Origin: Cryptomeria japonica
Taxonomy: Eukaryota; Streptophyta; Pinopsida; Cupressales; Cupressaceae
Direction of reading: 5' to 3'
DNA: 64,000 bases
NCBI RefSeq assembly: GCF_030272615.1
Contig: NC_081415.1
Coordinates: forward strand, 268,512,425-268,576,424
The stretch's first letter is position 1. Every line of letters begins with the position of its first letter. This document shows positions 1-13,024 of this stretch, piece after piece. The translations under genes and the position numbers were made by a program. The notes under the pieces were generated by a model that ran no database searches, was not told the origin of the DNA, and worked only from the letters and a program-made list of their open reading frames with translations.

Positions 1-930
1 ACTGACTTGTTTGTAATCTTGATGATGAGAATTAGGTTTTTGTTGTGTTACTGACCTAGTTGATTTGTATTTAAGGTTGATGATATTGTTTTGTTAAGTG
101 TTGGCAAAGTTGACAAGATTGGCAGAAACCAGTTGAGAGTGTGGTTTCCTAACTGGTGGATAGATCTAAAATTTGAGTAAAGGCAGATTGAAGCTTAAGA
201 AGGATTTGATCAAGCAGATTCAGTGCTATTAAGACAGATCAAGAAAACCTATTGTTTTCTAACAATTACAGTAGAAATTGAAATCCCCTAACCGGGTAAG
301 CTCTAACAAGCTTGGTTACTTTCTAAATCCTCTCACAAGGTGGTCCATTAGTTTGGTTTCTCAAATCCTCCAACGAGGTTACTCTTAACATGGTATTGTG
401 CTTTTCATCAAGACATATTTGTAAATCCCTTAACTGGGTGATTCCTAACAGAATCAGTTCTTAACAAGACTTATTGTAAAATCTTTAACAGGCTTGGCTC
501 CTAATAGGGCAAACTTCAGAAGAGTTTAGATAGCTATCCTTGTGAGTCTCATCTCACCGTGGTTTTTACCTATTTGGGTTTTTAACGTATAAATATTTGT
601 GTCAAGTGGTGAATGCTTTTGTGGTTATGATCTTATTTGTTGATTTGATTATCTACTTAACTATTTTGATAAGGAATGATAACTGTAAGCATTGAGAGAT
701 GAATATGTTGACATATGATTAAGCATTTTTGATGTTTACAAGATTGAAGTTGTTTACAGTTAAGTTGTCATAACAGTCAAACCGATTGATGTTGGTAATC
801 TTTGAGATACTATCTTGACTGAGTTATTTGTTGATAAGTTTATTTTTGAGTTTTGGAGTTTGTATCAGTTTTTCATTATACTAATTCACCCCCCCTCTCA
901 GTATTCTACCGAATACTTATTCTTTCATCA
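1..930 (+). mobile_element. Sirevirus-type LTR (right part), left edge outside the window
   Basis: AT-rich sequence with alternating phrases like 'ctaacaagcttgg', 'cctaatagggcaaac' and 'tctttaacaggct', followed near 887-905 by a C-tract block reading attcaccccccctctcagta. That block sits near the right end of the LTRs of elements B, C, D and J here, so this is read as the end of a sense-strand Sirevirus-type LTR. Its internal phrases resemble the reverse complement of solo LTR D (10894-14914), so the two are probably related. It ends by about 930, where integrase coding sequence of element A begins, so it seems to be inserted in that integrase. No primer site follows, which favours a solo LTR or the 3' LTR of an element to the left. 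The exact end and target duplication were not resolved. Confidence 0.6.
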
Positions 931-934
931 TACC

Positions 935-2960
935 ATCAAATTATATTGGAGAGAAGATGTTTAATACATTTTGAATAGAACACAAATTAGGACTATAACC
1001 ACTAAGAATATAGATGAGCTATGGAAAGGGATATTGACATCTATCAATAATCTTAAGATATTTGGAAGTAACCGCTATATCAAAATGGATGAGAAAAATT
1101 TGGGCAAGTTTAATTCTAGATTTGATGAAGGTAATTTTCTTAGTTATTTTATGAGAAGAAAACCTTATGGATGTTATAATAAAATACTGCAAAGGATTGT
1201 TGAAATTGATAATGCGAGTACTGATGAGACAATACAACCAAATGAAGCTCCAAATGAAGATGACAGTGATGAATCATTTTACAATACAATGATGGGTCAA
1301 TCGGAACTGAATTAAAAAATACATTTACAGAGACCCTGACCAAATATGTTTAGAAGAATCACTCTAAAGATTAGATCATTGGAGATAAAGATAGTGAAGT
1401 TCAAACTTAGAGAAGGATTGTGAAAGTAAATGAATGAACACACTTTCCTTTATTATAAAAAATTGAACAAAGTGCTTTTACAAAAGCTAGAAATAACAAT
1501 GGATGGTTAGAGGCTATGGAGGAAGAGCTAAATTAGATCAAGAAGAGTGAAACTTGGGAGCTTGACACAAGACTTAAGGAAAAAAATGGCATAGGTACAA
1601 AATGATTTTTTTGAATCAAATTGAATGAAGATGGAAAAGTGATTTGGAATAAGTCCAAACTTGTATGCAAAGGATATGCTCAAGTAGAGGGAGTTGATTT
1701 TGAGGATCAATATCAAGATTCGAAGCAATCAGAATGTTTCTTACATGATAAACATTCAATAATTTTAAAGTATATCACATGGATATTAAATAACCATTTT
1801 TGAATGGAGTTATAGGAAAAAGCATACATTGAACAATTGAAAGGTCTTTGATTTAAAAAAAATCAATATTTTGTATGTGGATTGAAGAAGGCTCTCTTTA
1901 GACTCAAGAAATTTCCTAGAGCATGGTATTGAAGATTGGAAAAGTATCAACAACACCAAGGATTAAAGAGAGGCAGTGTAGATAGAAATCTATACATAAA
2001 AAATAAAGGTAATTAGTTACTGATTGTTGTTATTTATGTGGATGACATTATTTTTGGAGGCAATATTGATGCAATGAGCAATTAATTCTAGGATTCTATA
2101 CAAAAATAATTTGAAATGTCAATACTTGGAGAGTTGACGTTATTTCTTAGTTCACAAATCTCTTAGATAAAAAAGGTATATTCATATGTAAAAACAAGTA
2201 TATAAAGGAAATGTTGAATATATTTAAAATGGAAGATTGCAAACCGGTTAGCACACCCATGTTTACTAGTTGTAAATTAAGAAAAGATGACGAATCCCCT
2301 TCAAAAAAATAGATTTTGTAGATCTATGATTGATAGTTTGTTGTATGTAACAACTTCTAGATCAAATATAATGCAAGTAGCGGGTATGGTGGATAGGTTT
2401 AAAGAAACACCTAAGGAAACCCATTTAAATGCCATGAAAAGAATATTCAAATATATGAAGGCTACATAAGATTTTGGTATGTGGTATCCCAAGAGTGAAA
2501 AAAATATTTTGATAACATACATAGATGCATATTAAGTTTGAAGCATTGATGATTGGAAAAATATAAGTGGCAAAGCTTTCTTCTTGTTAAAAACCTTGTA
2601 TCATGATTGAGAGAAAAGTAGGACTCAATATACCTATCTACGTTAGAGGTAGAGTATATTTCAATAGTTTTCTATTGCACCCAGGTTCTATGGATGAAAA
2701 TAGAGTTTAATGAGCCTACTTCTATTCTTTATGACAATACACATGTTACAAACATCTCAAGGAATTTGGTAATGCATTCAAGGATAAACAACTTTCAATT
2801 AAGTATCATTTCTTAAGAGAGAAGGTTGCAAACAAAGAAGTGAAGCTAGAATATGTTGAAACAAAGGATAAAATTGCTGACATCTTTATAAAACCTCTTC
2901 TAAAGAAGACATTTAAGTATCTCAAGTAGAAGTTGGGGGTGGTTTCTCCCTCCTCTTGAA
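935..2960 (+). pseudogene. pol: Copia element A: pol remnant (integrase C-terminus, reverse transcriptase, RNase H)
   Basis: Broken Ty1/Copia polyprotein. Residues coded at about 970-1230 match the C-terminal part of Copia integrase, with the pattern ELWKG, FGS..Y, LGKF..R.DEG.FL.Y and then YNK.LQRIVE. From 1500 the reverse transcriptase starts (WLEAMEEEL, then W.L., then a lysine-rich fingers segment with KLVCKGYAQVEGVDFED at 1660-1710). Palm fragments (YVDDIIFGG-like at 2035-2060) and RNase H fragments run to about 2930 in several frames. Many stops and frameshifts make it non-functional. Gag, protease and the integrase core are missing because an LTR (1-930) interrupts the integrase. The end of the frame, with AD.F.KPL at 2875-2900, leads into a run of purine tracts, as in Sireviruses. 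Confidence 0.8.
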
Positions 2961-2977
2961 ATAATAGGAAACACATG

Positions 2978-3230
2978 TTGAGGGGGAGTGTTGACTCCCT
3001 ACTACAAGAAGATTTGGTGGTCTTGTGGAAAGTTTCTATGCTCAATTAGAGGGATAATGAGTAGTAAATTGTTTCCCTTTGTCATTGATGTCAAAGGGGG
3101 AGAAAGGAAGCCAAAATATTGTACCACTTGAGGGAGAAAGGAATTTGAGTACAAGTACAATTACATTGAAAGTAGTATTATTCTTAGGGAGAACATTTTG
3201 TTATTTATCATCAATGACAAAGGGCAAGAT
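2978..3230 (+). promoter_or_regulatory. Multiple polypurine tracts before the 3' LTR of element A
   Basis: Three purine tracts lie between the RNase H end and the LTR: agggggag at 2981, aaagggggagaa at 3093-3104 following a 'cattgatgtc' phrase, and a decayed aaagggcaagat at 3219-3230 directly before the LTR start. Polypurine tracts prime plus-strand DNA synthesis. Repeated tracts are a known Sirevirus feature, and the same phrase is found before the 3' LTRs of elements B and C. Confidence 0.65.
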
Positions 3231-4645
3231 TGTTGCACATTGTGTTATTTCTTAATGTCAAAGGTGCAGTCAATATGGTTACTAATGTCAAGGTATTTAG
3301 AATGTTGTTAGAGTTGCTTTAAATTTAATTGCTTCTAACATGACATCAAATCACCTAATGGAGCTAGTCATTCAATTGTACATAAATTATCATTATGTTC
3401 TCAATTTTAGCATCTAGAAGATAACTAGTGTTAATTGTTGTCATGCCATATCTGAGCATTAGTGATTTGGATAAATAGAGTCAATCTATACTGGATATAT
3501 GTTTAGTAGTATGTCAATAGTATCATTTTAATCATTTTTCAATTGTAACTAGTGATTCAGAAGAATCTACGATATGATTATGAGGTCTATCTCTTAAAAC
3601 CTATATATACATTAGCAACTTGTTTTGTACGACATACTACCATAGTGATGTTTTGATGCTTGTAGCTTGGAAGATAAGTAATTCTATACACAAAGATAAA
3701 TGTATTCAAGTTTTAGAGGTAGATTTCAAGAAGTTGGAAAGTTAAGGTCGACATTATCCTACAATGACTATTCTTAGTCTATTCTAGTATTCCAAATGTA
3801 TGAGCTAGATTATTATTGTATACACTATTTGTATGAAGCGTGTGGATATTCACCAAGGCTAGTAGAGTGTGTGTTAAATAGCTCATAGAATGTACCCATT
3901 CTTGGAGTAATGTGTGGGATTTAAGAAATATTCAACGACAAGTTTGATTGATGGATTTGCATATGGCTGACTTGCAGACAATATCAAATATGATTTAGGC
4001 CAACATGAAGTTGTAATTACTATTTGGGATGCATATATATTATTTATAAGATTCAATCTAGTGTGTGTGTTTGAGAATGCATGAGGAAAACTAAAAATTG
4101 GAAAAAGTTATGCAAATTGTCTAGTAAATATCTGAACTAAATTGAAGGTCTCATGCATGGTGTGGGGATGTTCTCAAGCATATCAAATCAGAGAGAAGTT
4201 GAGTGTTCATCCTTGAAGGTTTGCATAAAATATCTTTTGTATATCTTCTTGTATTTGAGATTGGTTTCTCAAATATTGATTTGGTGCTCATAAGTTGGGT
4301 TAGGGGATTGATATCTCCTATAGGTTGGTACCTGCAAATATATTTGGGGATTGGTGTATCTAGTAGGTCTATTACTTCTGAACATTGTAAGTTTTTTATT
4401 ATATCTTTGTGATTTTGGTTTTCCACATAAATCTAGTGTTCATTTGTGTGGATGTGTGTTTATGCTTTTCATTTGATAAGTTGTTTAATGGTTAAGAAAA
4501 GAATAGTAAATGATACTAATGATGAATTAGGGTTGAGGTTAGTAGTGATTATTGGAGAAGTTATTAATTGTAATTAATGTTGAATTAATTTATAATTGAC
4601 ATATATCGATTCATCCCTCCTCTCAGTATATCTGCATGCTTAACA
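3231..4645 (+). repeat. 3' LTR of Copia element A
   Basis: Starts TGTTGCAC right after the decayed polypurine tract and ends ..gcatgcttaaca, giving the TGTT/AACA inverted termini of an LTR, 1,415 bp. The last 40 bases carry the Sirevirus-type pyrimidine block (attcatccctcctctcagta, 4611-4630), with the C-tract here broken by T. No coding function. The matching 5' LTR is not in the window; the LTR at 1-930 looks like a different family. Confidence 0.65.
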
Positions 4646-4649
4646 AATA

Positions 4650-6000
4650 TTTGGTTGTGTGTAGATTTCAATAACTTAAATATCTCTCCTCTAAAATATA
4701 ATCACCCATTGCTAAAAATGAGGACATTGCTATAAAAAGTATTTGGATGTGAATTGTTATCCATGATAAATATTTTTCAGTGTATAATCAAGCCAAATTT
4801 AAGGACTTCAGACAATAAAATATAGACTGTATGACTCCTTGGGGTTTATATGTGTATGCTAGAATGCCATTTGGATTGAAAAATATAGAATCAAATTTTC
4901 AAACAAAAATAGATGTGGTCTTTGTAGATTTAATAAATAATATCCTAGTTGTGTATCAGGATAATTTAACAACTTATTCAAAGAAAGAAGATGAAATCAA
5001 GAAAACTCTAGTATTGGGTTCACCTAATTTTTGTAAACCTTTTTAATTGTTTTCTTTTTCTTCATATCATACAATCGTAGTTGTATTATTAAAAAACAAT
5101 CAAGATGGACATGGTCACGTATTTGATTTTTTAGCAAGTCTCTTTAACATATTGAATTTAAAAATGGTAGTATACAGAAATAGGCTTATGCTCTAGTGAA
5201 GGTAGTGAAGAGTTTTAGATCACATTGGGTTGGTGATAAAATTATTGCTTATGTAGCACATGCAACTATTAAGGATATTATTACATAGCAAGATGTAATA
5301 GAAAAGAAAGTATACACAAATTAATAAAATTCAAGAGTATAATATTAAAGTAGAGATTATAAAGGTGGTTAAATATGGGGATTAGAAACATTGGCAAGAT
5401 CAAACATATAAGTTGTAGAGACAAATCAAGTGGAGGTAGAGATTGCTATTAAAAATATCTTGAGTATAAGGATAATTTTCATTAATTGACTTATATGAAT
5501 TGTCCTATTGAGATGAACGAAAAACAAAAAATGATATTACAATTACATGATTTAAAGTATGTAATAATTGGTGGGAATTTGATGTGGGGGAGTAATGATG
5601 TAGTGACATTCACATTCCTAGAAGAATATGGAGATAAAAAAGTGGCATTAGAAATGTATAATGGTATATGTGGTGGTCATTTTATAGGAAATACTAAAAA
5701 TCATGTAGATTTCACAAAGACAAATATTGGTGATCAACTCTATTTGTTGATGTACACAAATTGGTAAGAAGATGTGATGCATGTAAGAGGTTCTCAAGTA
5801 AGTTATAGGGATTGAATGCATTTCCTTTAAGATATATGAAGGTAGAGACTCCACTTTAGCAATGGGGAATATATTTTATTGAGGAGGTCATTAAAAAATT
5901 TAGTGCAAGATATAGATGTATATAGTAGCAATATATTATTTTACTAAGAGGGTTGAGGATATTCCCGCAAGAAGAGCTAAATTAAAGAACTAATCTTTGG
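4650..6000 (+). pseudogene. pol: Gypsy remnant L: reverse transcriptase, RNase H and integrase zinc-finger pieces
   Basis: Fragmented Ty3/Gypsy polyprotein. At 4831-5000 the peptide runs TPWGLYVYARMPFGLKN and then VVYQDNL..YSK, the palm of Gypsy reverse transcriptase. The catalytic D-D pair is D-N here (Asn codon 4963-4965), so polymerase activity is lost. RNase H follows at about 5070-5400, with phrases such as FRSHWVGDKIIAY and HATIKDI. At 5486-5790 is the H2C2 zinc-binding start of integrase (GICGGHFIGNT, then RRCDACK), and integrase decays by about 5980. There are several frameshifts and stops. No LTRs could be assigned to this piece. Confidence 0.75.
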
Positions 6001-7630
6001 TGTTGAATATTAGTTTAGATATTTATATGTTCATTCCTACCCATTAATTCTACAAGGAAATTATTATTGTAATAAATTCAAATCCTTACTATATTTATGC
6101 AGATTATTTAGCTACCTTTTTATTATTATGATAAGTTCATTATTCTACATATATCCAATTTTGTTGTTAGGTCCACCAATCTAGGTATTGCAAAGTGTAA
6201 GGTATAGGAGGGAGTCCTATATATCTTATTAATCAAGCCAAAATGTTATTTTTTTTAAATATAGGGATTAGAAACCCCTTACAAATAACTAATAATATAT
6301 ATGTTGTAGTTTCTGTAAAAATTGGCTATGAAGGTAGCCACCCAAGATCTAGAGGCAATGGAAAGCATAAGAACAAGAGAGAAATAATATGTGACAAGAA
6401 TAAAATGTCTTCCTATAAATGATACAATAGAATAGAATCAACTGTATTCCATACAATACAATATGCAATGAATATAAGCCTGCTTATATGGGCAAGGAAA
6501 AAGGGAATGAGAGCACACAATAATGACATGTAGCCCAATGAGATGCAAGGGTAGGTAGGAGTAGGTTGGAGAAAATAATAGATAATTACACTAAAGGTGG
6601 AATTTATCCTACAACCATATTACCTAGATATGCAATTCCCTAAGTGTCTCATTGAAAATTACTATGATATGTATTATCCTAAGTCAACTTAAGTAGTGTA
6701 CTTACATGAGACATAAATTGCACCAAAAATTTCTTCTAACTTGTACTCTTTAATTTTCTATTGTTGTAAATTTTATTAGACTCATTGTATATCTTTGAAA
6801 GTTATCATAGAATGCTACATCTATTCATGACCTTAGAATTATTATTTTATCCATTTCTACTACCTATATAATTCTATTACTCAAATCAATTTTTGTTTTT
6901 TAAAACTCAACCTACCATAACCTCCTTGAAAACCCACCTTTGAAAGGGTTCTATTTGGATGGACTTATTTGAATCATAAAAAGCTATTAGCTGACTAACT
7001 TCAAGTCCATGGCTAATATTAGCCATGTCTTTAAACCATTACATAATTTTTACCTCCTTGTTTGTTATAATTACTTATAGTCCCTTAAGAACCACAGTGA
7101 ATTCAAACTTCTTTTGCATGACTCTAATGGACATATATTTTTCCTTAACAACTGTAATTATATATTTGATGTCTTCATTTATTTATTATTTTAGGTAATC
7201 CTTCCTTGATTTTATTTTGACATCCTTTTCTTTCCCTATGTTTTTATATAGTCTAGAAGTTAGATCAATTATTGTGGGATTATAGTTTAGGATGAACCAA
7301 ATTACTTTTTTCTACCAGGCACCTCCTCATCAATAGGTTTTACACAATTGAAGTTCACTCCCTAGGAAAATTGACTCTATTTTCTAGATGTTCTCTTTCA
7401 CTTTGATTTCTCGCTATGATGTTGAAGGGGTACACTAAACTAATTTGTTTAAACTATGATGTACTTGCAAGAAAACTTTGGCATAAACAAACATTAATGG
7501 AAAAAAATGAATCCCTCTACAAGTCAACATATTCAGCTAAAAATATTATATTTTATTTCACTAGTTTTTTATTTCATAATGTTGATGATGGGTTGGTAAT
7601 TTTGAATGTCTATAGAAGTGTGCTTACAAC
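6000..7630. other. No gene recognised; AT-rich repeat-derived sequence
   Basis: About 1.6 kb with only short random frames. Parts read like decayed LTR or leader sequence, but I saw no terminal TG..CA pair, primer site, tract or domain on either strand. It is probably the remains of the far end of Gypsy L or of an older element. Confidence 0.4.
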
Positions 7631-8772
7631 TGTAGCATCCTAAATTATACTCCCTTACAATTTTATCCTCATTTAGGCCCTCACCTTGGTGTTTGTGTCT
7701 TGAGGCCTGATCAGAGACTTGATTATGCTCATACCATACATATTTGCCATATTTTTGACCCTGCATTTCATTCCCCCCCATTTTATGGTTTATGATTGGT
7801 CAGGACAAGGGCACTAGCACCCTGGTCCTCCCAATTAGGACACATTTTTGGGCCCCTCAAAGGTCACAAGATTTGGATGAGAATCTTGACCCCATGTTGG
7901 CTCATGTTGGAAAATTAAGTTGTTTTTTGATGAGAAAGTATAAAAGGAGGTCTACCCCTCTCATTTTGATATACAATTCGAATCCAACAATGATATTGAT
8001 GAATTCATTCAAGAAATCGAGTTTTCAAGTTCAAGTAATCAGTCTTCTTTCAAGCATTGAAACAAATATAAGGTCAAGATTCAAGCATTGGAGTTGACAT
8101 TCATGTTATATATTATTGAAGACTTCATGAACCCTAATTCTTAGTGGAGACAAACAAAACTTCACAAGGAGGTATAGCATTTGTGTTTCAATCATTATTC
8201 ATCATCTCCTTCAAAAGGATAACATTTCCATTACTGCAATTCAATCATATTTCATTTTGATTTCATGGTTAATTACAAAATCGAGTTTGACCTAAGACAA
8301 ACCCCTAATCCCAACCTATTTACCTTCTCTACTGTGCACATGAGTAGGTATGGAACTATGATCTTGAGAATTGGCTTTATTTACAGTGACAAATCAACCC
8401 CCATTGGAGTACAAAAAGTGAGGAGGACCACAATGACCACCACTACGGTCTAGATAAATCAAGATGTCCTTCTAGGAACAAATCCGAACACATTAACATT
8501 TCTCAGATCCAAGTTTGTGGCTCAATCCAATGAATGTATCTCACCATTTATGCGTTTTTACATCAATTCCAATACATTTACAATAATTTTAGCATCTTTA
8601 CAATTCAATTTAAAAGAGGGCAGTCCAATCTAGTAAATCCATAGTCCTTATCCTTTCTAATTTGTGGCTAGATCTGTTATGTTTACCTCCCTCTTTAATG
8701 TTTTGGTCCCTAAGTAAAAATTAGCGGTATCTCATCCTTCTATAGTGAAAACCCTAATTTTTCACCAAAACA
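7631..8772 (+). repeat. Candidate 5' LTR of Gypsy element H
   Basis: Begins TGTAGCATCCTAAATTATAC and ends ..caccaaaaca immediately before a primer-site-like sequence at 8773, giving a 1,142 bp segment. It lies upstream of gag-like coding sequence at 9292 on the same strand, which is where a 5' LTR should be. The partner 3' LTR was not seen in the window, so the borders rest on the TG..CA ends and the position of the primer site only. Confidence 0.5.
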
Positions 8773-8791
8773 TTTTGGTGAATCCGACTCC
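8773..8791 (+). other. Candidate primer-binding site of Gypsy H
   Basis: The sequence ttttggtgaatccgactcc directly follows the candidate LTR end. It has the TGG start and CCGACTCC tail expected of a site pairing with a tRNA 3' end, but I cannot assign the tRNA. From here to 9291 is about 500 bp of leader with no coding sequence. Confidence 0.4.
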
Positions 8792-9291
8792 TTACACCTG
8801 TATTTTGATTTATATTCTTAGATATGAGTGTTTATGCATTTCAAATTCAATTTTACATATCCAAGTTTAATTTTTCATTGAATTCCAAAAATTTAGAGGT
8901 TAAATTTACAAAAACCCAAATTTTTAATTCTAAAATTGAGCTTATGGGTTGTCTAATTTAGATATATTATTTCAAATTTGATTATTCATTTAGTTTAAAA
9001 TTCAAATTTTCATTCCTAGATCTCATTTTCAAATTGAATTACATAAATTTAGTGGTTGAGTTTACAAAAACCCTAATTTATAATTCTAAAATTTATCATG
9101 TGGATTGCATAATTTTTCAAATCAATTTTTAGATGTGATCTTTATGAATGCTATGCTATGATCTAGATGCATTTATCTTTCAAATTCACAAATCAGATTG
9201 TTCAATTAATTGGTTAATCAATCATTTTTCACAAAAATGTATTTTTTAATCATAATTTTCAAATTCAAATTCAAATTTCCCTCCTTTGTGC

Positions 9292-10004
9292 ATGAGTTTT
9301 ACCACCACTAGTCCTACCTATAAGATTCCTATGAGAAGAAGTTGTAGAATTAAGGCTTCCCAAGTTTTAATTACTAAGGATATGAAACATAATTTGGATA
9401 ACTTGTTTCATGAGAATGTGGGTGGTTTTTCTATTCCAACAATTGATGGTATTTATCCCCATTCTTTACATAATTCTCATGATGAGGGTGGATCACTAAC
9501 TAGGGTTTCTATTGACCAATTGGGGAAGATTGACAATGAATTTTAAAATCTTCAACAATGGATGAGTCAACAATACCCGAAAAGTGAGGCTATCGTATTG
9601 ATTGAAGGATTAAAAAGAATGGTCCAAAGTGATAAGTTGACGTTGATTTTTTGCATGTCCTTGCTCATATTGTTGATAGTAATATTATGCCTCTGAAAAA
9701 TTCTGTTGAAGTCCTTGGTTACACTCAACCTCCTAGTGAAGTTAATCATTCTATTCTAATGACTACTTCTATGATTAGTGTGCCTACTTTCACATCTAAC
9801 ATCATGACTACTTCCACATAAAATGTTATTCCTACATATGTCAGTCAAGGGGGGAAAATTGCTAATCAAAACTCGTTTATCCCTCCTTTTGTGAGTCTTC
9901 CATTTGTGAGCCAATCATCTCCTATACCTACTTATCATAGTGTTCCACCTCCTTATTCTCAACCTCCTCCTTCATTTAACAATGTCATTCCTCCATCCCA
10001 ATCT
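9292..10004 (+). pseudogene. gag: Gypsy H gag, N-terminal part
   Basis: Start chosen at ATG 9292 (MSFTTTSPTY), which follows the leader. The open part to 9546 contains a basic stretch (MRRSCRIK) and a helical segment. After one stop the frame goes on through QQWMSQQ and shifts several times, then gives a proline-rich tail near 9890-10000 (VPPPYSQPPP). Such proline-rich linkers are common in Gypsy gag proteins, which form the particle shell. Coding stops abruptly at 10004 where element C is inserted, and the gag resumes at about 20886 on the far side of it. Stops and shifts make it non-functional. Confidence 0.55.
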
Positions 10005-11463
10005 TGTTGGAATCCAAGAAAACTGAGAGGGGGGGGGGGTGAATCAATGTTCTACGAGAATGATCAATTTTAATATTATTAACATTCATTCACTAACTGA
10101 TATACCGATACATATAGAATTGAAAGAAGTAAAGCAATGCATAAGATAATCACACAAATTAATACCATAACACATAGAATTATATGTGGAAAATCTCAAA
10201 GAGGAAAAACCATAGTGGGAATTGTGACCCACAATATCAATCCACTGGCCATATGAAGAGATATTACAAAATATAGGGGCCTGCACTTGCAGGAAGGCTT
10301 ACAACCTAGAGCACACTGCTCAATCACAAAAGGATCCTCACTAACTACATACAAATCCATACTACAATCCAAAGAAATGATTACACTGCAAAGATAGCAT
10401 CTTCTATGCCTAAATACAGTTCTGGTTAAGCTCTGTCTGTTCTGGTCTGAAACCCTAATCCCTTACCGGAATAAACCTTACATAAATATCCTCACATACA
10501 TGATCTCTCTTATATGTTTCACATCACATTACATTTCATAACCTTACATCCTTCACATTATAAAATGATCTAATCAACTGACCTATATACCCCTTTATAA
10601 TCCATCATGCCTTATGTCGGCTTACAAAGATAATTACAATATGAATATATATGTTGGCTAAATAACATAAATACATGAATATCAAAACAATTTCCGATGC
10701 CGAATCTCCCAAATGATGTCGGCCTCCAATATCGATATCCTAAATATAAACCATGTTAGCCTGCATTGCCGGTAACCAAAGAAATCCATCCAACCTACCA
10801 GTGCTAGTGAAGTGTCTATGAAGTGTCTGTCGGTACTCTATCAAACCAAAATATGAAGCTGAAAGATGTTTCCATGTTTCCATGTTGCCATGTTGTTAGG
10901 TCCAACTAGGAAAGCTAATGTACTGAGAGGGGAGGGGTGAATCAGTACTTCAAAACTTTTCTTCAAAAACAATCTTATTGATAAACATAAACTGTGTATA
11001 GCTGATCTCATAATATATAAAGCTAAAACATAATCATAGAAATAACATCCATACACATTTCACTTCATAACACAAATATTTTGGTTACGCAGAAACTCTT
11101 TGTTAGAGAGAAAAACTGTGGTGGGGATGACACCCACAACTTCACTACTACAATAATAAAGGTTGCTCGGTTAGAGCTACATGTTTAGCTATTTCTGATA
11201 GCTTACCCTATTAGGAGTATCAAGCTCTTTAGATATACCTTGCTAAAGGATTTTACAAACACTTTTACAAAATTTTGTACCTGGTTAAAGGCTTTACAAT
11301 TTATAGACTTTGTTAGAGTCTTTTACCCTGTTAAAGGTTTCTAACACAACTCAAAATAATTCAATCAAAATCTTTACAAAATATCTACAACTTTACATCT
11401 GAAATGTTATAGCAGACTCTATGTGCTCAATATGAAATTACCATGCTCATAGCATACTTCGGT

Positions 11464-11845
11464 TGTTGGTGTTGAGAAAATACAACACCACAGGAGCCCA
11501 AATGATCTCTGCAAGCTGAAAAACTTGTTACAAGGAGAAGCAAGGAAGCAAATCACAAAAGGAACAAAAACACAAGAAAAATATGCTCCAAAAGATGAGA
11601 GCTCAATAATCTCCAAAAATGTATTGTCACTAATAATCCTTCTTCATACAATGAAAAGAAAGAACTCAACCTTTAATAGGTCAAGAAACCCTAAAGGGAA
11701 AACCCTAGGGTTGCACATAATAATTAATAAAAGAATTAATTATTATGCACCTAAAGTTAGCCTAAGTGTAAAAGAGATAAAGGGAACTTAAATAATTAAA
11801 CAAATATTGTTTAATTAATCAAGTAAATACCTGAATACTCTAACA
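11464..11845 (-). repeat. Element E 3' LTR
   Basis: 382 bp, TGTTGGTGTTGAG..CTCTAACA on the plus strand. It pairs along its whole length with 13904-14286. The next bases (11846-11854, ccccccctt) are the complement of the polypurine tract. Confidence 0.9.
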
Positions 11846-13024
11846 CCCCCCCTTAAGCTAGACTTAGGGAGAAGCTAAAACCTAGAACAACTACTGAAAG
11901 CAATAAAGATGGGTCCTAGCAACATGACCTGATCAGGTACCCAAATACAATGAAATCTCTATAAACTGGAAAAATAGACAAAACCACATGGGAACAAAAC
12001 TCTACTCCAAAAAGAGATGGAAAAGAACACCACTGAAGCATGAAGAACCTGCAAACATTGTCGAAGAATAACTGCTGATCTGAAGAACCTCCACTGAAAT
12101 AGAACATGACCAGGTAGAGAAGACTATGATCTGTATGAGTGCCCTCAAATGGCACTACTCGAATCAGATGGCAAACAAGGCAAACACTAAACTCGAAGAT
12201 ACAGATGGCATGAGAAACCAAAGCCTGAAGAGCTGATCAATCAAACCATGGAAACATTAGAACCAACAGGACAAACCTCCCCATAATGCTGAAGTGGGAG
12301 AGGGACAGGAACATTGAAAAGAACAGCCAAGAAGAATTGCATGACAAAGAACCAGGAACATCAAAGGTGCTGAGAAAAGTACATGGTGTCATGGAAGGAA
12401 CAATCACTTGACACACATCATGAGGTGAATTTCGTGGAAGGAACACTCACTGGACAAAGGTAGATGGCAAACAAGGCAAACATCAACCCCCTCATGACAC
12501 TTTATCAATAATGCATGTACAACAAGGCACAAGATGTGCAAGATTCCAAGTAAACAATGCATGATGGCACTTTATCTCAAGGCGTTTGCATAAATTCAAG
12601 CTACAATGATAAGAAGATTGGAAATAGAAACGAGAACCAAAATAGAGACATCCAGACCAGGACCTGAAACAACCAAGATATCCACCAGAGTGCTGAAAAG
12701 CAAAAAACTAAATAAAATATGCATGGAGAAAAATCTGGAAATAAAACTCTGATGGCTGGAAATTATACAGCACACGCTTTCCAAAAATATAAAGTTTTCA
12801 AAAAACAAAGTTCGGATGCTCATTCTATGTCTCTTGGAGTGCAAAAAAAAAACCCAACTTTGACTGGAACAGAACACAATCAAACAAAAAAATTGGAAAA
12901 AATTACCAAAATGATGAGGTCCGGCTTGGAACCAGCTTTCCGACGCCTATTCGTTTTTGAAAAAATGACTCTATATGCCCAAGATATGGCCAAAAAACCA
13001 AACCCCCCCTTGAAAGAGGCAAAT
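11846..13024 (-). other. Element E interior, 3' half, without genes
   Basis: About 1.2 kb with short frames only. The longest minus-strand frame (11916-12221) shows no domain, and its composition is like untranslated DNA. The first 120 bases next to the LTR are alignable with the region just upstream of the 3' LTR of Copia F (45640-45750). The rest replaces the gag-pol region of the parent family and has no recognised origin. Confidence 0.55.

Noticed and set aside
7416-8100. Frames with HKQTLMEK and similar text as a Copia fragment or host gene
   Set aside because: No ordered set of motifs in any frame; the second part lies within the candidate LTR of Gypsy H.
11916-12221. Minus-strand frame of 101 codons in element E as a possible gene
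   Set aside because: Cys/Phe-rich composition without a domain, no match to Copia F proteins, and length within chance for this region.
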